Below, piece by piece: positions 52,032 to 62,072 of a stretch of 64,000 nt of DNA. The stretch is from Neodiprion pinetum (taxonomy: Eukaryota; Arthropoda; Insecta; Hymenoptera; Diprionidae), in NCBI RefSeq assembly GCF_021155775.2, contig NC_060235.2:5711521-5775520 (forward strand), read 5' to 3'. A program made the translations under genes and the position numbers. The number at the start of each line of letters is the position of its first letter. Positions within the stretch are counted from its first letter, which is position 1. The notes below the pieces were generated by a model, which saw only the letters and a program-made list of their open reading frames with translations, did no database searches and was not told the DNA's origin.

Positions 52032-52283
52032 GAAGGCGACACGTACGTGATGGGGGACGGCGATAAAACTTGGTACAAATACGAAATCGATATCGAGACG
52101 CCTCGCTTCAAGCCGACCGAAATGCGCCCGTCAAATACCGCCGGCCATTTTCACAGCTGTATCGATAATCCTGAAGCGCATTTATACCCTTATGGACTAT
52201 CGATTCGCAATCTCTACACGCCGTTTTACGGCTCTGTATCTCAGCTCGTCATTCCTTTACATATTTTTATACACGCCAGCTAG
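52032..52283 (+). CDS. Candidate orphan exon of unknown gene
   Basis: After a good acceptor-like sequence (ttccagtctgtcttag) the frame reads EGDTYVMGDGDKTWYKYEID, then IETPRFKPTEMRPSN, and stays open to a stop at 52281-52283. The first 40 or so residues look protein-like in composition, unlike neighbouring DNA, and the tail less so. It does not match the receptor exon expected next, and no clear partner exon or donor was found. It could be an exon of a nested gene, an old transposon fragment, or chance. Confidence 0.25.
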   Translation, partial: EGDTYVMGDGDKTWYKYEIDIETPRFKPTEMRPSNTAGHFHSCIDNPEAHLYPYGLSIRNLYTPFYGSVSQLVIPLHIFIHAS

Positions 52284-54869
52284 CAGTCGGTCTACGCTAC
52301 GTTATATAAGACGGTTGAAGATAAAACCCCTCGTCTTAAGGCGAAACGAACGACTCGAATATCGCTGAATCGTCTTGACGATTTTCCAAGATGGGGGGGG
52401 GGGGGGGGGGGGGGAATATATTTTCACTCATTTATGAATGTGGAACGTTCCCTGCTAAATCAACCAAGTTTTAGTATCATTTATTTTTTTGCAAGTTTTT
52501 CGTGTAATAAATATTCGAAAGATACGCAAATTTATCAACTTTTGTGAAATTATTTTTACCGAACCGATTCAACCGAGTTACCCAAATATACACGCGCATT
52601 CGTTTACCTTCGTCTCAAAGTTCTACCTTTCAAAAGAAACTCGAAAAATTCTTGAGCATTCAATTTTTTACTCTCATCGTTTTAAGATCTTTTTTTTATA
52701 CTTCATTTCGAAGAACCGAACTTTGCGGTTGATTCAACCATTTGTTTTGCCAAATTTTTCAACACTTTGACGATCTTCGTTGAAAAAATTTATCTCATTA
52801 TTTTCGAAATATTAGAAAAAGTTTGGAAGATAAATTTCTGTCCCTCTATAATTTTCACACATTTTTCATAGACTGCGAAATGTTTCAGGATTCTTTTTCG
52901 TTTCTTCGAAAAGATTGAACATTGATTTTTGCCGATTAGGTATATTCAAAAGTCTGCGATCAACTGGTCAAAATCGCTCTTTAGTGAGAGAATTTTTAAA
53001 TTGTAGAATTTTTGGATCAAAGTTCACATACTTGTAACTTCGAAGTGATATAATAATCAAAGAATTTTTTATTTCAACTGCAAAATCAGAGGATACCGAT
53101 AATCATTTACGTGAAATCATCAATATCACTTTAAATTATATGATTCTTGAGCAAAATTGTCAACCTTTTTTCGGTTCTAATAATTCACATGTTTTTGAGG
53201 TGTAATCTTTTTGCAGCTATCGTGTTCAAGTTTTATGAAATTTTTTTTGACCTCTCAAGTTTGATTGTTGATCAATTTTGCGATTAATAATCCTAGATGG
53301 AAAATAATTTTTGCTTGTGAGATTCAAAGATTTAATATTTTATTGCACAGTCATTTCACGTCTGCAATGACATCCGTATTTTTTAATTAAATTTCACGCA
53401 ATCACCACGCAACGAATGTTGATGAATATAAAATCTCCGCTTGCGAATGACAGCCGCTAAACCTTGTGCTGCGAATTCGTATCATCGCACATCAATCATT
53501 TCATTCATCACTATATCCTCGCTTAGACAGAACGTCAAACGTAATTCACTGTAGCGATCAGACTGCAATTTCGGGGGAGATTAAAATATGAATCTTTGAT
53601 TTCCTTTCGTACCTCGATTATCCTTTTTGAACACATACTATTGTTTCGTTTTTACGTTGATCAGATCCAAAAATCTGTTCACGCAACGCAGCCCTTTTTT
53701 CAAATATTTCCAACACGTTCCTACAGATGATTAGTTTATCAATGAGTCGGTAATAATTACCGAAATTTTCTGATTCTAATTACACCTCTGGTTTTTCTTC
53801 TTCCCTCATTCTTTCAACGACAGCAAATTTTGAAATTCCTTTCAGAGAATGAAGTTTGAGGAAAAGAAGAAATAGCGAGATAAAAGAAATGAGTGATCCC
53901 AAAATTCGAATTTTTGAAGAGAGTGAAAAGAAAAATTCTTGGAACAGGATCAAGGATTCGAAAAGTTTCAAAACACTACGGATAATTCAAATATTTTTCT
54001 TTTTCAACCTTGATTTCATTCAGAAAACAGAGTCGAACGATAAATGTTCATGCGATGTCAAGATTTTGATTTACCCTTCTTGTCTGCACAGCCTGAAGAA
54101 GACACGTGAAGCAAATTGCTGCAATTTGAACGTGATAAACCTATCGTACGTTATAATACTGACGCGATTACCGCGGTCTAATTTCACGGTGAATAGCCTT
54201 AAGTCTCGTTAATGGATGCAAAAAGTTTTCACGGTGTGTGTATGTAATGAAGGCTATTACCGAGATATTATCCCGTTTATGCAGGATCCTTGATGCAGGC
54301 TGAAACTTCTTTGCATTCTGCTCTTGTCGTCGTCAATCCGAATTAAATGTCAGGCGGTTAGTTGCAGAATGCTGAAGAAAGTTTCGTCGTTTTTTGAATC
54401 AATATTCGCATCTTTTATTCCTACTTGTTGTGAACGTTGATTAGAAAATCGTTTCTTACGCAATACTTCATCATCAGTTCCGACCAGATTATACTTCCGA
54501 CACGAAAAACGTTTTTTTTCGTCTGCTGCACGTAGACTTATTCGAAATACTTTGAAATTTTTTCACACGGATTACAGTTGAAGTTAAAATTTTCACGGTT
54601 TGAAATTCAAATTCACACGCGTTTTTTCATGCAACGTGATTTAAAGTTTTGAATTTTGAAGTTTCATCCAGTGAGTGAACAAGGACCGAAGATTGGAAAA
54701 AAAATGTTCGCTAACTGATTAAAATAAAAATCTGGGACAATTTTCAAATTTCGGAAAATTGCACAGGATATGTAATTTAAAAATTTTTTAATACAAAATT
54801 AGGGTACATCAAAAATCCCGTAGTAACAAAATTTACCAGTCAATCGTTATTGAGAAAAAAACGTGTCAT
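52284..54869. other. Gene-free AT-rich region
   Basis: Poly-G at 52393-52414, then very AT-rich DNA. Frames at 52489-52770 and 53856-54212 have biased, low-complexity composition and no splice support. Confidence 0.55.
52393..52414 (+). repeat. Poly-G run (about 22 G)
   Basis: G homopolymer. Shorter G runs lie at 21410-21423 and 40540-40554. Confidence 0.9.
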
Positions 54870-55267
54870 CAAGGTCATGAAGTACTCCTACCCTTACCGA
54901 CCGAGCAAACTTGCCCTTTTTCTTCCTATATCAACTAAACAAACGATAAGAAAGGGTTCAAATTTCGACGGTGCATCGGTTTTTTGTAACGGAATTCAGG
55001 TACTCAATTCCGTAATTGTGCAAATTATCTCAGCTGTGCACTTTTTGGCCCCTGAAATATGGGACATATAAAAATAGTAACGCGTGTCATAAAATTACAC
55101 ATTTTTCTTACGATTCTCGGAATATCGGTAACTTTTCTGAATTCCGCTAGAAAAGAGCGATACACCGTTTAAATTTGAACCCTTTCCGTTCCTCCGTTTA
55201 TTTCATATAGAGATAGAAAAGGGTGAGTTTGCTCGGTCGGTAAAGTTAGGAGTAAAACATGACCTTG
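54870..55267. mobile_element. MITE with CAAGGTCATG ends upstream of the coiled-coil gene
   Basis: The left caaggtcatgaagtactcct and the inverse of the right end (caaggtcatgttttactcct) match, followed by taccgaccgagcaaac in both arms. It ends about 230 bases before the ATG of the coiled-coil gene and so sits in its likely promoter region. Confidence 0.7.
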
Positions 55268-55497
55268 ACGTACCGGAAAACCTGCGAAAAGAAAAAAAAT
55301 AATATGTACAAAATAAAAGAAGATAAGATACTCGGCTGCAACTTCATCCGGAATTCCGATACATACTGACATTTTTTTTCTTTTTTCTTTCCTCTTCTCT
55401 CTTTACGCTATTTCACGCGTTTCGCGGAGAACTCTCAAAAGCGCGAAATGCACAGAACCTGAGGAGAAGAAAACCCGTGAAAAAAATTTTTTCGGCG

Positions 55498-55711
55498 ATG
55501 TTGCGGCCTGCCGACGAAAACCCGACGGCTGCATCATCGGACGAAGATTCCGTCACGGTTTTAACCTCTCGAATTTCTAACCTCCGCGAAATTTTGAAAA
55601 ATCTTCGACGCGCGCTTCAAGACGAGAGAAAAAATCTCCAACAGGAAATCGATAATACTATTCGTCACGTGGTTTCCGTTCGTTCGAAAATTCGTCCCCC
55701 TCCGGTTCAAG
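55498..55711 (+). CDS. Exon 1 of the coiled-coil, cysteine-cluster gene
   Basis: Encodes residues 1-71 plus one base of codon 72 (the coiled coil). It ends at GTTCAAG|gtcagt. A long pyrimidine tract lies about 90-125 bases upstream and no TATA box is visible. Confidence 0.75.
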
Positions 55712-57688
55712 GTCAGTTTTTACCATTTTTCCAATTTGGTTTCATCTTTTCCTCAACTGTGTATCAATTTGAAAATAAGATTTTGTACTTAATTCAGTAT
55801 TACAGATTTTGTTTCTCGAATCCCGATTCAAATGTATCGATTAACTGAGAAAACACTCGCTCAACTTGTCGCATAATTATCACCCTTTAATTGTTCTTCT
55901 CGTACTCTAATTACGTGTACACTTCCATTCAGATCTCTCTTCGTATTCAAAGTTCCACGATTACCAAGCTATTCGAAACTATTTTGGATATCAGCTGCAG
56001 CCACCGAATTTAATCCACTCGCAATCAGAAGTGAGTCAATTATTTCTTTTCTTTCGGACTTTGTTTTCCGAACAGCTGTAGAAGTTCGAAAATTCACAGT
56101 ACTTGCGATAAATTTTCTCAATTTTCGCATTCAACTTCAACGAGTTTCTCGATCTCGTGTAAAACGTAAAAAAGAAAAACCTTCAATCTGACGGGCAAAA
56201 GAAAAAAAAAAAACGTATAGTTGTAATGTATTGAAAATTATGCAATTTTGGCCAATTTTTAAACCCTGCTTCGAATTTCATTTTGCATCGATTCCTCGAT
56301 CAGGCCTTGAATCAAAAAGGGAACGAAAAAATTTGACGTTGTAATTGGGAAAAGTTTTGAAAATACTTGTAACGATCAATAATCGACGGATCGATTCTCA
56401 GGAGCTGCAGGATGATGGAAGATACTTTAAACTGCATCGGAATCTGGACTCGGTTGAGTCGAGCTGCATTTTCCGGGCAACGTCACCGAGTGTTTCGGAC
56501 TTTTACAAGCGGAAGATACTGAGCCTGGAAGCGGACTGTTCGGCGGGATTAAATCAAGTCAAAGCGAGGTTTACAGAGTCGCTTCAGGCTCTCGACGACT
56601 GCACAATGCTGTGCGAAAACTGTGAGGACTGTGCTTTGCATTCTGAAGAAATAACAGCGACTCCCGACAAAAACTTGGACTGCATTTTCGCCCCCAGTAT
56701 CACTGCGATCAGCAAATCTAAGTAGGTTGAAGGAAAGGATAGGAGAGAAATAGACAAATGTCGGAAAAACAGTTTTCTAGCGAAATACCTCAGAATCGGG
56801 TGAAAAACGCTCGAGTAAAATTATTTTGAAAATTATTTCCTTCCAAAACTTGGAGTAAAGAAATCAAACTTTAACGAAACGACAAAGTTTCGACTGTACG
56901 TAAAGCCGATGTCTCAAAGTTCCGAAATGCGAGATTCCGAAAATTTAAGTTACGACAGAGCAAAGTTCCGAAAAAATAAAATATACTCACAGTGCGTAGT
57001 TTAGTCGACAAGTGGGTTTGAAAAATGAGAAAAACCAAAAATCGGAACGGGCAGGATTTCGAATGTAAAAATATCGATAAACCAAGACTAATGAAGATGA
57101 AAGCGGTGAAATTTCACCAAGCCAGAAATTCACAGAACTGAAAATCTTCGATTACTCAGAATTTCGATGCTTACGATGTTCAAATTTTCTCATTTTCACA
57201 TTTTCTGAATTTTACACTTACCCAACTTTGATCGTCGGGTTTCATGACATTCAAAACTTTGACGTTTCGTCAAAGTTTGATTCTTTTACTTCAGCTTTCG
57301 CCACAAAAAAAAAAAAATTCTAAATTTGGCGCTTTCGGAACATTTCAAATTCGGAGTTTCGACCCCGCCCGAATATCAATAATAACTAGGATAAAAATAC
57401 GACTCATTTTTGATCGGATTGAAATTGGCCAACAGATCGCCGCAGTTAATCGAGGACGTGCAGAGTTTGTGGTCCGTCAAAATCGGGGTTGCAGGTGGAT
57501 TTTGCGACGAGGGTGGCGAACCTTGCGGTCTGATTTACCAGGCCTCAACGCTGCGCTTGGCTTCGTCCCAAAGCTTTGACATTCCAAACTGCCTGAGTGA
57601 CGTTGCCCTCGACGATATTTACTCGAGAGAATTTTCCACCGATACTTCCGTATCTAAAACGGCACCAAGGCTCGGGACACTTGCCTGA
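55498..57688 (+). CDS. Uncharacterised coiled-coil, cysteine-cluster protein (four exons, 294 aa)
   Basis: CDS = 55498-55711, 55933-56030, 56402-56721 and 57436-57688, together 885 bases and 294 residues plus TGA. All three junctions keep one reading frame through splices with phases 1, 0 and 2, which is strong evidence for a real gene. Residues 1-18 are an acidic, Ser-rich leader. Residues about 18-62 are a charged heptad-like helix (SRISNLREILKNLRRAL, then DERKNLQQEI), probably a coiled coil. A proline stretch R-P-P-P-V-Q follows, then a Tyr-rich segment (YQAIRNYFGYQLQPP). Residues 171-181 form a Cys cluster C-x3-C-x2-C-x2-C (CTMLCENCEDC) that could bind a metal. The C-terminal part contains GGFCDEGGEPCG and an acidic, Ser/Thr-rich tail. 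There is no signal peptide or membrane helix, so it is probably intracellular. I do not recognise the family. The first ATG of the open frame was taken as start; the frame stays open upstream, so a longer N-terminus or an upstream exon is possible. It lies downstream of the receptor exon on the same strand, perhaps inside the next receptor intron. Confidence 0.75.
55933..56030 (+). CDS. Exon 2 of the coiled-coil, cysteine-cluster gene
   Basis: This 98-bp exon lies between cttccattcag and CAGAA|gtgagt. It encodes DLSSYSKFHDYQ through HSQSE (residues 72-104), in frame with both neighbours. It is too short to show up as a long open frame and was found from its splice sites. Confidence 0.75.
56402..56721 (+). 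CDS. Exon 3 of the coiled-coil, cysteine-cluster gene
   Basis: This 320-bp exon lies between gattctcag and AAATCTAA|gtaggt. It encodes residues 105-210 and two bases of Lys211, including the C-x3-C-x2-C-x2-C cluster. A stop sits just inside the following intron (TAG within gtaggt), so a retained-intron form would end here. Confidence 0.75.
56845..57372. mobile_element. Foldback element of the GTTCCGAAA family, copy 3, inside an intron
   Basis: The left part (ggagtaaagaaatcaaactt, then ctcaaagttccgaaatgcga) and right part (gtcaaagtttgattctttta, tttcggaacatttcaaattc) are inverted arms. It fills most of the last intron of the coiled-coil gene and ends about 60 bases before the exon 4 acceptor. 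Confidence 0.65.
57436..57688 (+). CDS. Exon 4 (last) of the coiled-coil, cysteine-cluster gene
   Basis: The acceptor is ggccaacag with a weak pyrimidine tract. The exon completes Lys211 and reads SPQLIEDVQSLWSVKIG to the stop TGA. The two Cys of GGFCDEGGEPCG lie here. No clear AATAAA was seen shortly downstream. Confidence 0.7.
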
Positions 57689-58340
57689 TAATTGTGTAAC
57701 GCGCAAAGTGCACGGGAAGAATTCAATTTTCACGAGCTGTTTTTGTTTTTTTTTTTTTGTTTTTCCTTTCTTTTTTCTTTTTTTTTCTTGTATTTTATTT
57801 TTCTCTTCTTTTCTGCAACATCTTGTTCATTTTGGCACGGTAAAAAAAATTTGACTATCTAATCGCGTACATTGTTTTAAGATTAGCATCGCTGCTATCT
57901 TTCATAGTTTTTGTATACTTTTCTTTGCAAGACGTTATATGCACGTTTTTTATTATTTATGTGTGGCGCTTTTCATGCGCAATCGACGAAACTGGGTGGA
58001 ATTAACGTTCGTGGACAATTCGCGATGTAATTTTGCGATTTCGCATAACGTGCGAAATTTTTGGTGAACGGATATTTCTCATCGCTTATTATAGGGTATA
58101 TTCTCTATTGAGCGAAAGGGTCGCGTTGCAGCTCTTATTGTGCTGTCGAGGACAATGGCGAAATGATGATGCCGCAGTGTTCGGAATAACGCTGGTCGAA
58201 ACTTTCTCTATTTCCTCTCAATTCCCTGCAGTTGCATGCGGAAAATCCCGATGGAATATCAATGCGGTATAATAACGGGAATCGAATAACAAATTCGATT
58301 TTATAACTCGCTCATTGTGAGCTTTCATGTGCAATATATG
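57689..58340. other. Probable 3' UTR and intergenic DNA after the coiled-coil gene
   Basis: It starts after the TGA and contains a long T-rich run (57740-57820). No clear AATAAA was seen, so the transcript end is undefined. Confidence 0.4.
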
Positions 58341-59025
58341 GGGTATCCCGATTGAAAATATATCAGAAACTAAGCATTAAATTGAGCAATTTTTTTTAAC
58401 AAAAGTCGTATATGAAACGGAACATCGTACGAGCATCCCAGTTTTTGGGTCCCAGGCCTCTGCTAGGCCCATTGAGGCCCAACTTTTGTTTTTAAAATGA
58501 AACCTCCTATTTTTTTATTACACTTGCAGATTTATCATTGAAAAGTCGATAACTTTTACTCCAAGTCGTTTTTCCGGGTTTCGTTTTCGAACAGACCCAA
58601 AACGTTATTCGAAGTTATGAAGAATGGAAACGACAGCTTAAACACTTTACAATGTTGAACGATTCTGTTCATCGTGGAACTCGTTCTCATTTTTAAATTC
58701 CTCTCAATGATTCACGCATTGACACTTCTTTCGCGAGAAAACTTCGTATGATAACGTTTTGGGCCCGTTCGAAGCCGAAAACCAAAGAATGACCAAGAGT
58801 AACACTCACTCGATTTTCAATGAGAAATAAGAAAACGTAATGAAAAATAGGAAACAGAAAAAAAAAAAGAAAAAAAGTTGGGCCTCAATGGGGCCAGCAG
58901 AGGACACGGACCCAAAAATTGGAATCCTCGCCTGATGTCCCCTTTCATAAACAACCACTTTTGTCCGAAACATTTTTCAATTTAATGCCCAAGTTTCGAT
59001 ATACTTGAAAGAAAATTAAACACCC
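58341..59025. mobile_element. Long palindromic foldback element, about 685 bp
   Basis: The arms are inverse along nearly their whole length: gggtatcccgattgaaaata with the inverse of the right end gggtgtttaattttctttca; the inner cattgaggcccaactttt with aaaagttgggcctcaatg; and the inner cccaaaacgttattcgaag with cttcgtatgataacgttttg. The hairpin centre is near 58683. It has no coding capacity. Confidence 0.75.
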
Positions 59026-59900
59026 TGCTTTTCTTCGTCGAAAATCAATTTTTAACTGTGTGAAAACAATAACAAATGCACGATACTTTGTAGTTCAGAA
59101 TACATCATGTACCGTAAACTAAATTTTCTGGGTCAGAGATTTCGCGAGTTATTTCCGAAATACATTTTAAACTTCCGTGATTAATTTCGCGGGTATGGAA
59201 AACGGAAACTGCTGTAATTTTGAACGCTCATAAGGAAAATGGAAATTCCCACCGCGAGACGGGCTGCGCATTATTTTCACCGGCATGATTGAATGCCGCA
59301 CGTTCTTTGCTCCCTCATTTCTCTGTACTCGCAGCTCCAGGATAATTTTCGCGACTTATAATACACGTTCATCATGTCCTGCGGGAAGCCCCGTTCAAAG
59401 GATCCTCGTGTTACACTTGAGCTTGACAAGGTGGTAGGACGTTTTTTTTTTTTTTTTCACCGATCCCAAAAAGCTGCGCACTTTGAGATAAATGTCCGTT
59501 TCTTTTTGATTATATATTCAATTTCTCGCAACCATTTCGATAATTGAATGCTGGTGTGGAAATAAATTAGCGTCAATGCATTGTTTGCGTAAAAATATTT
59601 GGTCAATCAACTGAACAAATAAATTCAACGTCTCAATCGTCAGAAAATTTAGTATCGACAATTATAATCGAACTAAATGTGTTGCTTGTACGATACTTTC
59701 TTGTAATTCCAATAATATTCAAACCGTTGTTAGAAGAAATTCAATTTTATGATAATCTTTTAATAACTATGACGGCCCAAATTTTCCTAGCAATAACACG
59801 CAGCTTTTTTTTTTCGCTGTCGAATGAACTCCCAATAATTATAATACACGAAATTATGGGATGATTTTACATCAGTTATTATGCTGTGCTCACTAAATTG

Positions 59901-60276
59901 ATGTAATCTTTTTCAAAATTTCATTTGGCACAGTAACTAGAAAAATTGAGTAAAACAGGTATCGTTAAAAAAACTGTTTTGAATATTGTTGGGATTACGA
60001 AAAACGAAGTACGCGTAAACATTTTGCGCTACTGTCGATTCTTTTTTGGTAATTGCAGCGGAAAATCAGTTTGTTCGGTTTACTCTACTTTTTTAGTCAA
60101 ACTAGGCTTTAACGTGAATTTATCGTTGTACGAGCATTAAATTTTCGTAACAGCTGCAAGAAAATCTAACAACAGTGATCGTAATGAGAAAGAATAGCAA
60201 CGGATAACAAACTTTCCGGTAACAGGTAGAAAACTAATTTTCATTCTCTACCTAGAACTATATTTTTCGATACATG
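59901..60276 (-). mobile_element. ACACTGAG-family MITE, copy with one worn end
   Basis: Its body matches 25319-25752 closely (actagaaaaattgagtaaaa, attacgaaaaacgaagtacg, ctttccggtaacaggtagaa), but it loses similarity after tatttttcgata, so the last 100 or so bases are missing. A second diverged piece of the same family appears to lie just before it near 59640-59770. Confidence 0.7.
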
Positions 60277-60787
60277 CATGCCTAGAATCATTCAAAATTT
60301 TGCAGTATAGTTACACAACACTGACCTTATAATGGTAAATCCGGTTTAAAAACGATTGACGGTTGTAGAAATAAAAAAAAAAAAAATAAATAAATAAATA
60401 ATATCAAATCAAACTTCAAGTCCAAGTTTCAAGCCGTGCGAAAGACCTTCAAGAGTATCGAAATGCGGTCGAGTTTCTCACCTAAGGAAAATAATGTCAA
60501 GGTTTAATAGTGAAAAGGCTTGCGAGTTTTTTTGGCCAAAGATGAAGACGAGGTGGAGTGCAGGCGACGATGGGATGCTGGAAAAAGAAGTGTTAACGGA
60601 AACTTGGAGGCGGGGGACGAAAGCGGGAAAAGCGGTCAGGGATATAACCATTCGCTATTGTATCCAGAGAACCGGAGTGCACTCGGTGCTAAATCAGCGG
60701 TACTTTTTCGCTCGCCTTTGTACTTTGAGAGGGTGGTATTTAGATTTTATTTTTACTATTGTTTGTCCGCCAGTTTTCTTTCAAACG

Positions 60788-60812
60788 AGTGTGTGTGTGT
60801 GTGTGTGTGTGT
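60788..60812 (+). repeat. (GT)n microsatellite
   Basis: GT dinucleotide repeat that keeps overlapping frames open. Confidence 0.9.
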
Positions 60813-61596
60813 TTTTCAATTTTTGTCCGTTTTTTTCTCATCAGTTTCCTTACTTTTACACATAAATGTTGTCGTTTTTTTTTTTTTTTTCTTTTTTTCT
60901 TCTTTCAATTCATTTACTCGCGTTTCTTACAACTTTTGCATCGATTTTTCATCCGTGGTGGTGAAACGAATTTGCACGATCGATTTTGCATCGTAATTTC
61001 AATTCTTGGGATCGTCGTAATAACTGTTGATTGAATTTTAATTGACGAATATTTTTACAGTTTCTAGTATTTGTGTTGATCGATATTGTTGGTTACTTGT
61101 TTATCGGTTACGTAAAACAATGAAAGTAGTGAAGCACTTTGAAGTAATCCGCGCAACGGTAAAAATTTCCTCTCGGAATGAAACGGATTTCGTTGAATAA
61201 TGTAATTGGTTTACGTCATAAATTATTAATGAGTATCAAAGTGGAGGATCACTCGGCGATCCGGATGTCAAGAAGAAGGTCGCCTTTACAATTTGAATAT
61301 CCGGGGTCGGTCCAAGTCGTAAGATTATCAACATAGCGGCCTCCTTTCACTGCGTACCTCATTCGAGTTGTTTCGTCAAATGATTTTTTCCGTCCCCCGT
61401 GGAGTTTGAAAGGGTAAATTAATTGACGGTTGTCAATGGAACTGGGGAAGTTTTTTTTCTTTATCATCGAATCGCAGAGATTGTGCACTGCGGCTACTTT
61501 CTTCGGAGTCGAGTTTTGTAAATAAATTGGTAGCCTTTAAAACGTTGAGGAAAAGATTTTTTCGGTCCCAAGCTCCGTCGCCATTATGTATATATA

Positions 61597-62072
61597 CAGG
61601 GTGGCTCAAAAAAAAATAAATAAATATATGAATAAAAAAAAACGGGACCGATTTCAAACGTGAATAAAATCTGAACGTGTTAACCGACTTCCGGAAATTT
61701 TTTTTTTTTTTTTTCTAGAAAGTAAAAGAACGAATCTTTCATTTCGTGTTTTAAATTCTGGAAAATTCTGTATCGTTTGTTCAGATACAACAGGTTTTGA
61801 TCAAAATCGCTGTGAGATTGAAGAAAATTAATATTAAAGAAAGTTCAAGTCATTTTTCTTTTTATTTTTTTCCTGAAATTGTGATTCTAAGAATAATTCT
61901 GGTGTTTTTGCAAATTCTCCGAGATTTTATTTTCACGATACGAAACGTTTCTTGTAAAACTGAAATCAAAACGCGCGCTTCAAACTTAAAATTCTGTCAT
62001 CGAAAATCGGTCGATACGCTTAGATTCTATTCACGTTTAAAATCGTTCCCGTTCTTCTTTTGGCCCACCCTG
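61597..62072. mobile_element. MITE with CAGGGTGG ends in a TATATA site
   Basis: The left cagggtggctcaaaa and the right ttttggcccaccctg are inverse. The arms continue with aacgggaccgatttcaaacg against the inverse of cgtttaaaatcgttcccgtt. Both sides are flanked by tatata, consistent with insertion at TA. No transposase frame. Confidence 0.8.

Noticed and set aside
60494..60996. Overlapping + strand frames of 123 and 158 codons.
   Set aside because: Kept open by (GT)n and T-runs (Cys-Val and Phe runs). No recognisable protein.
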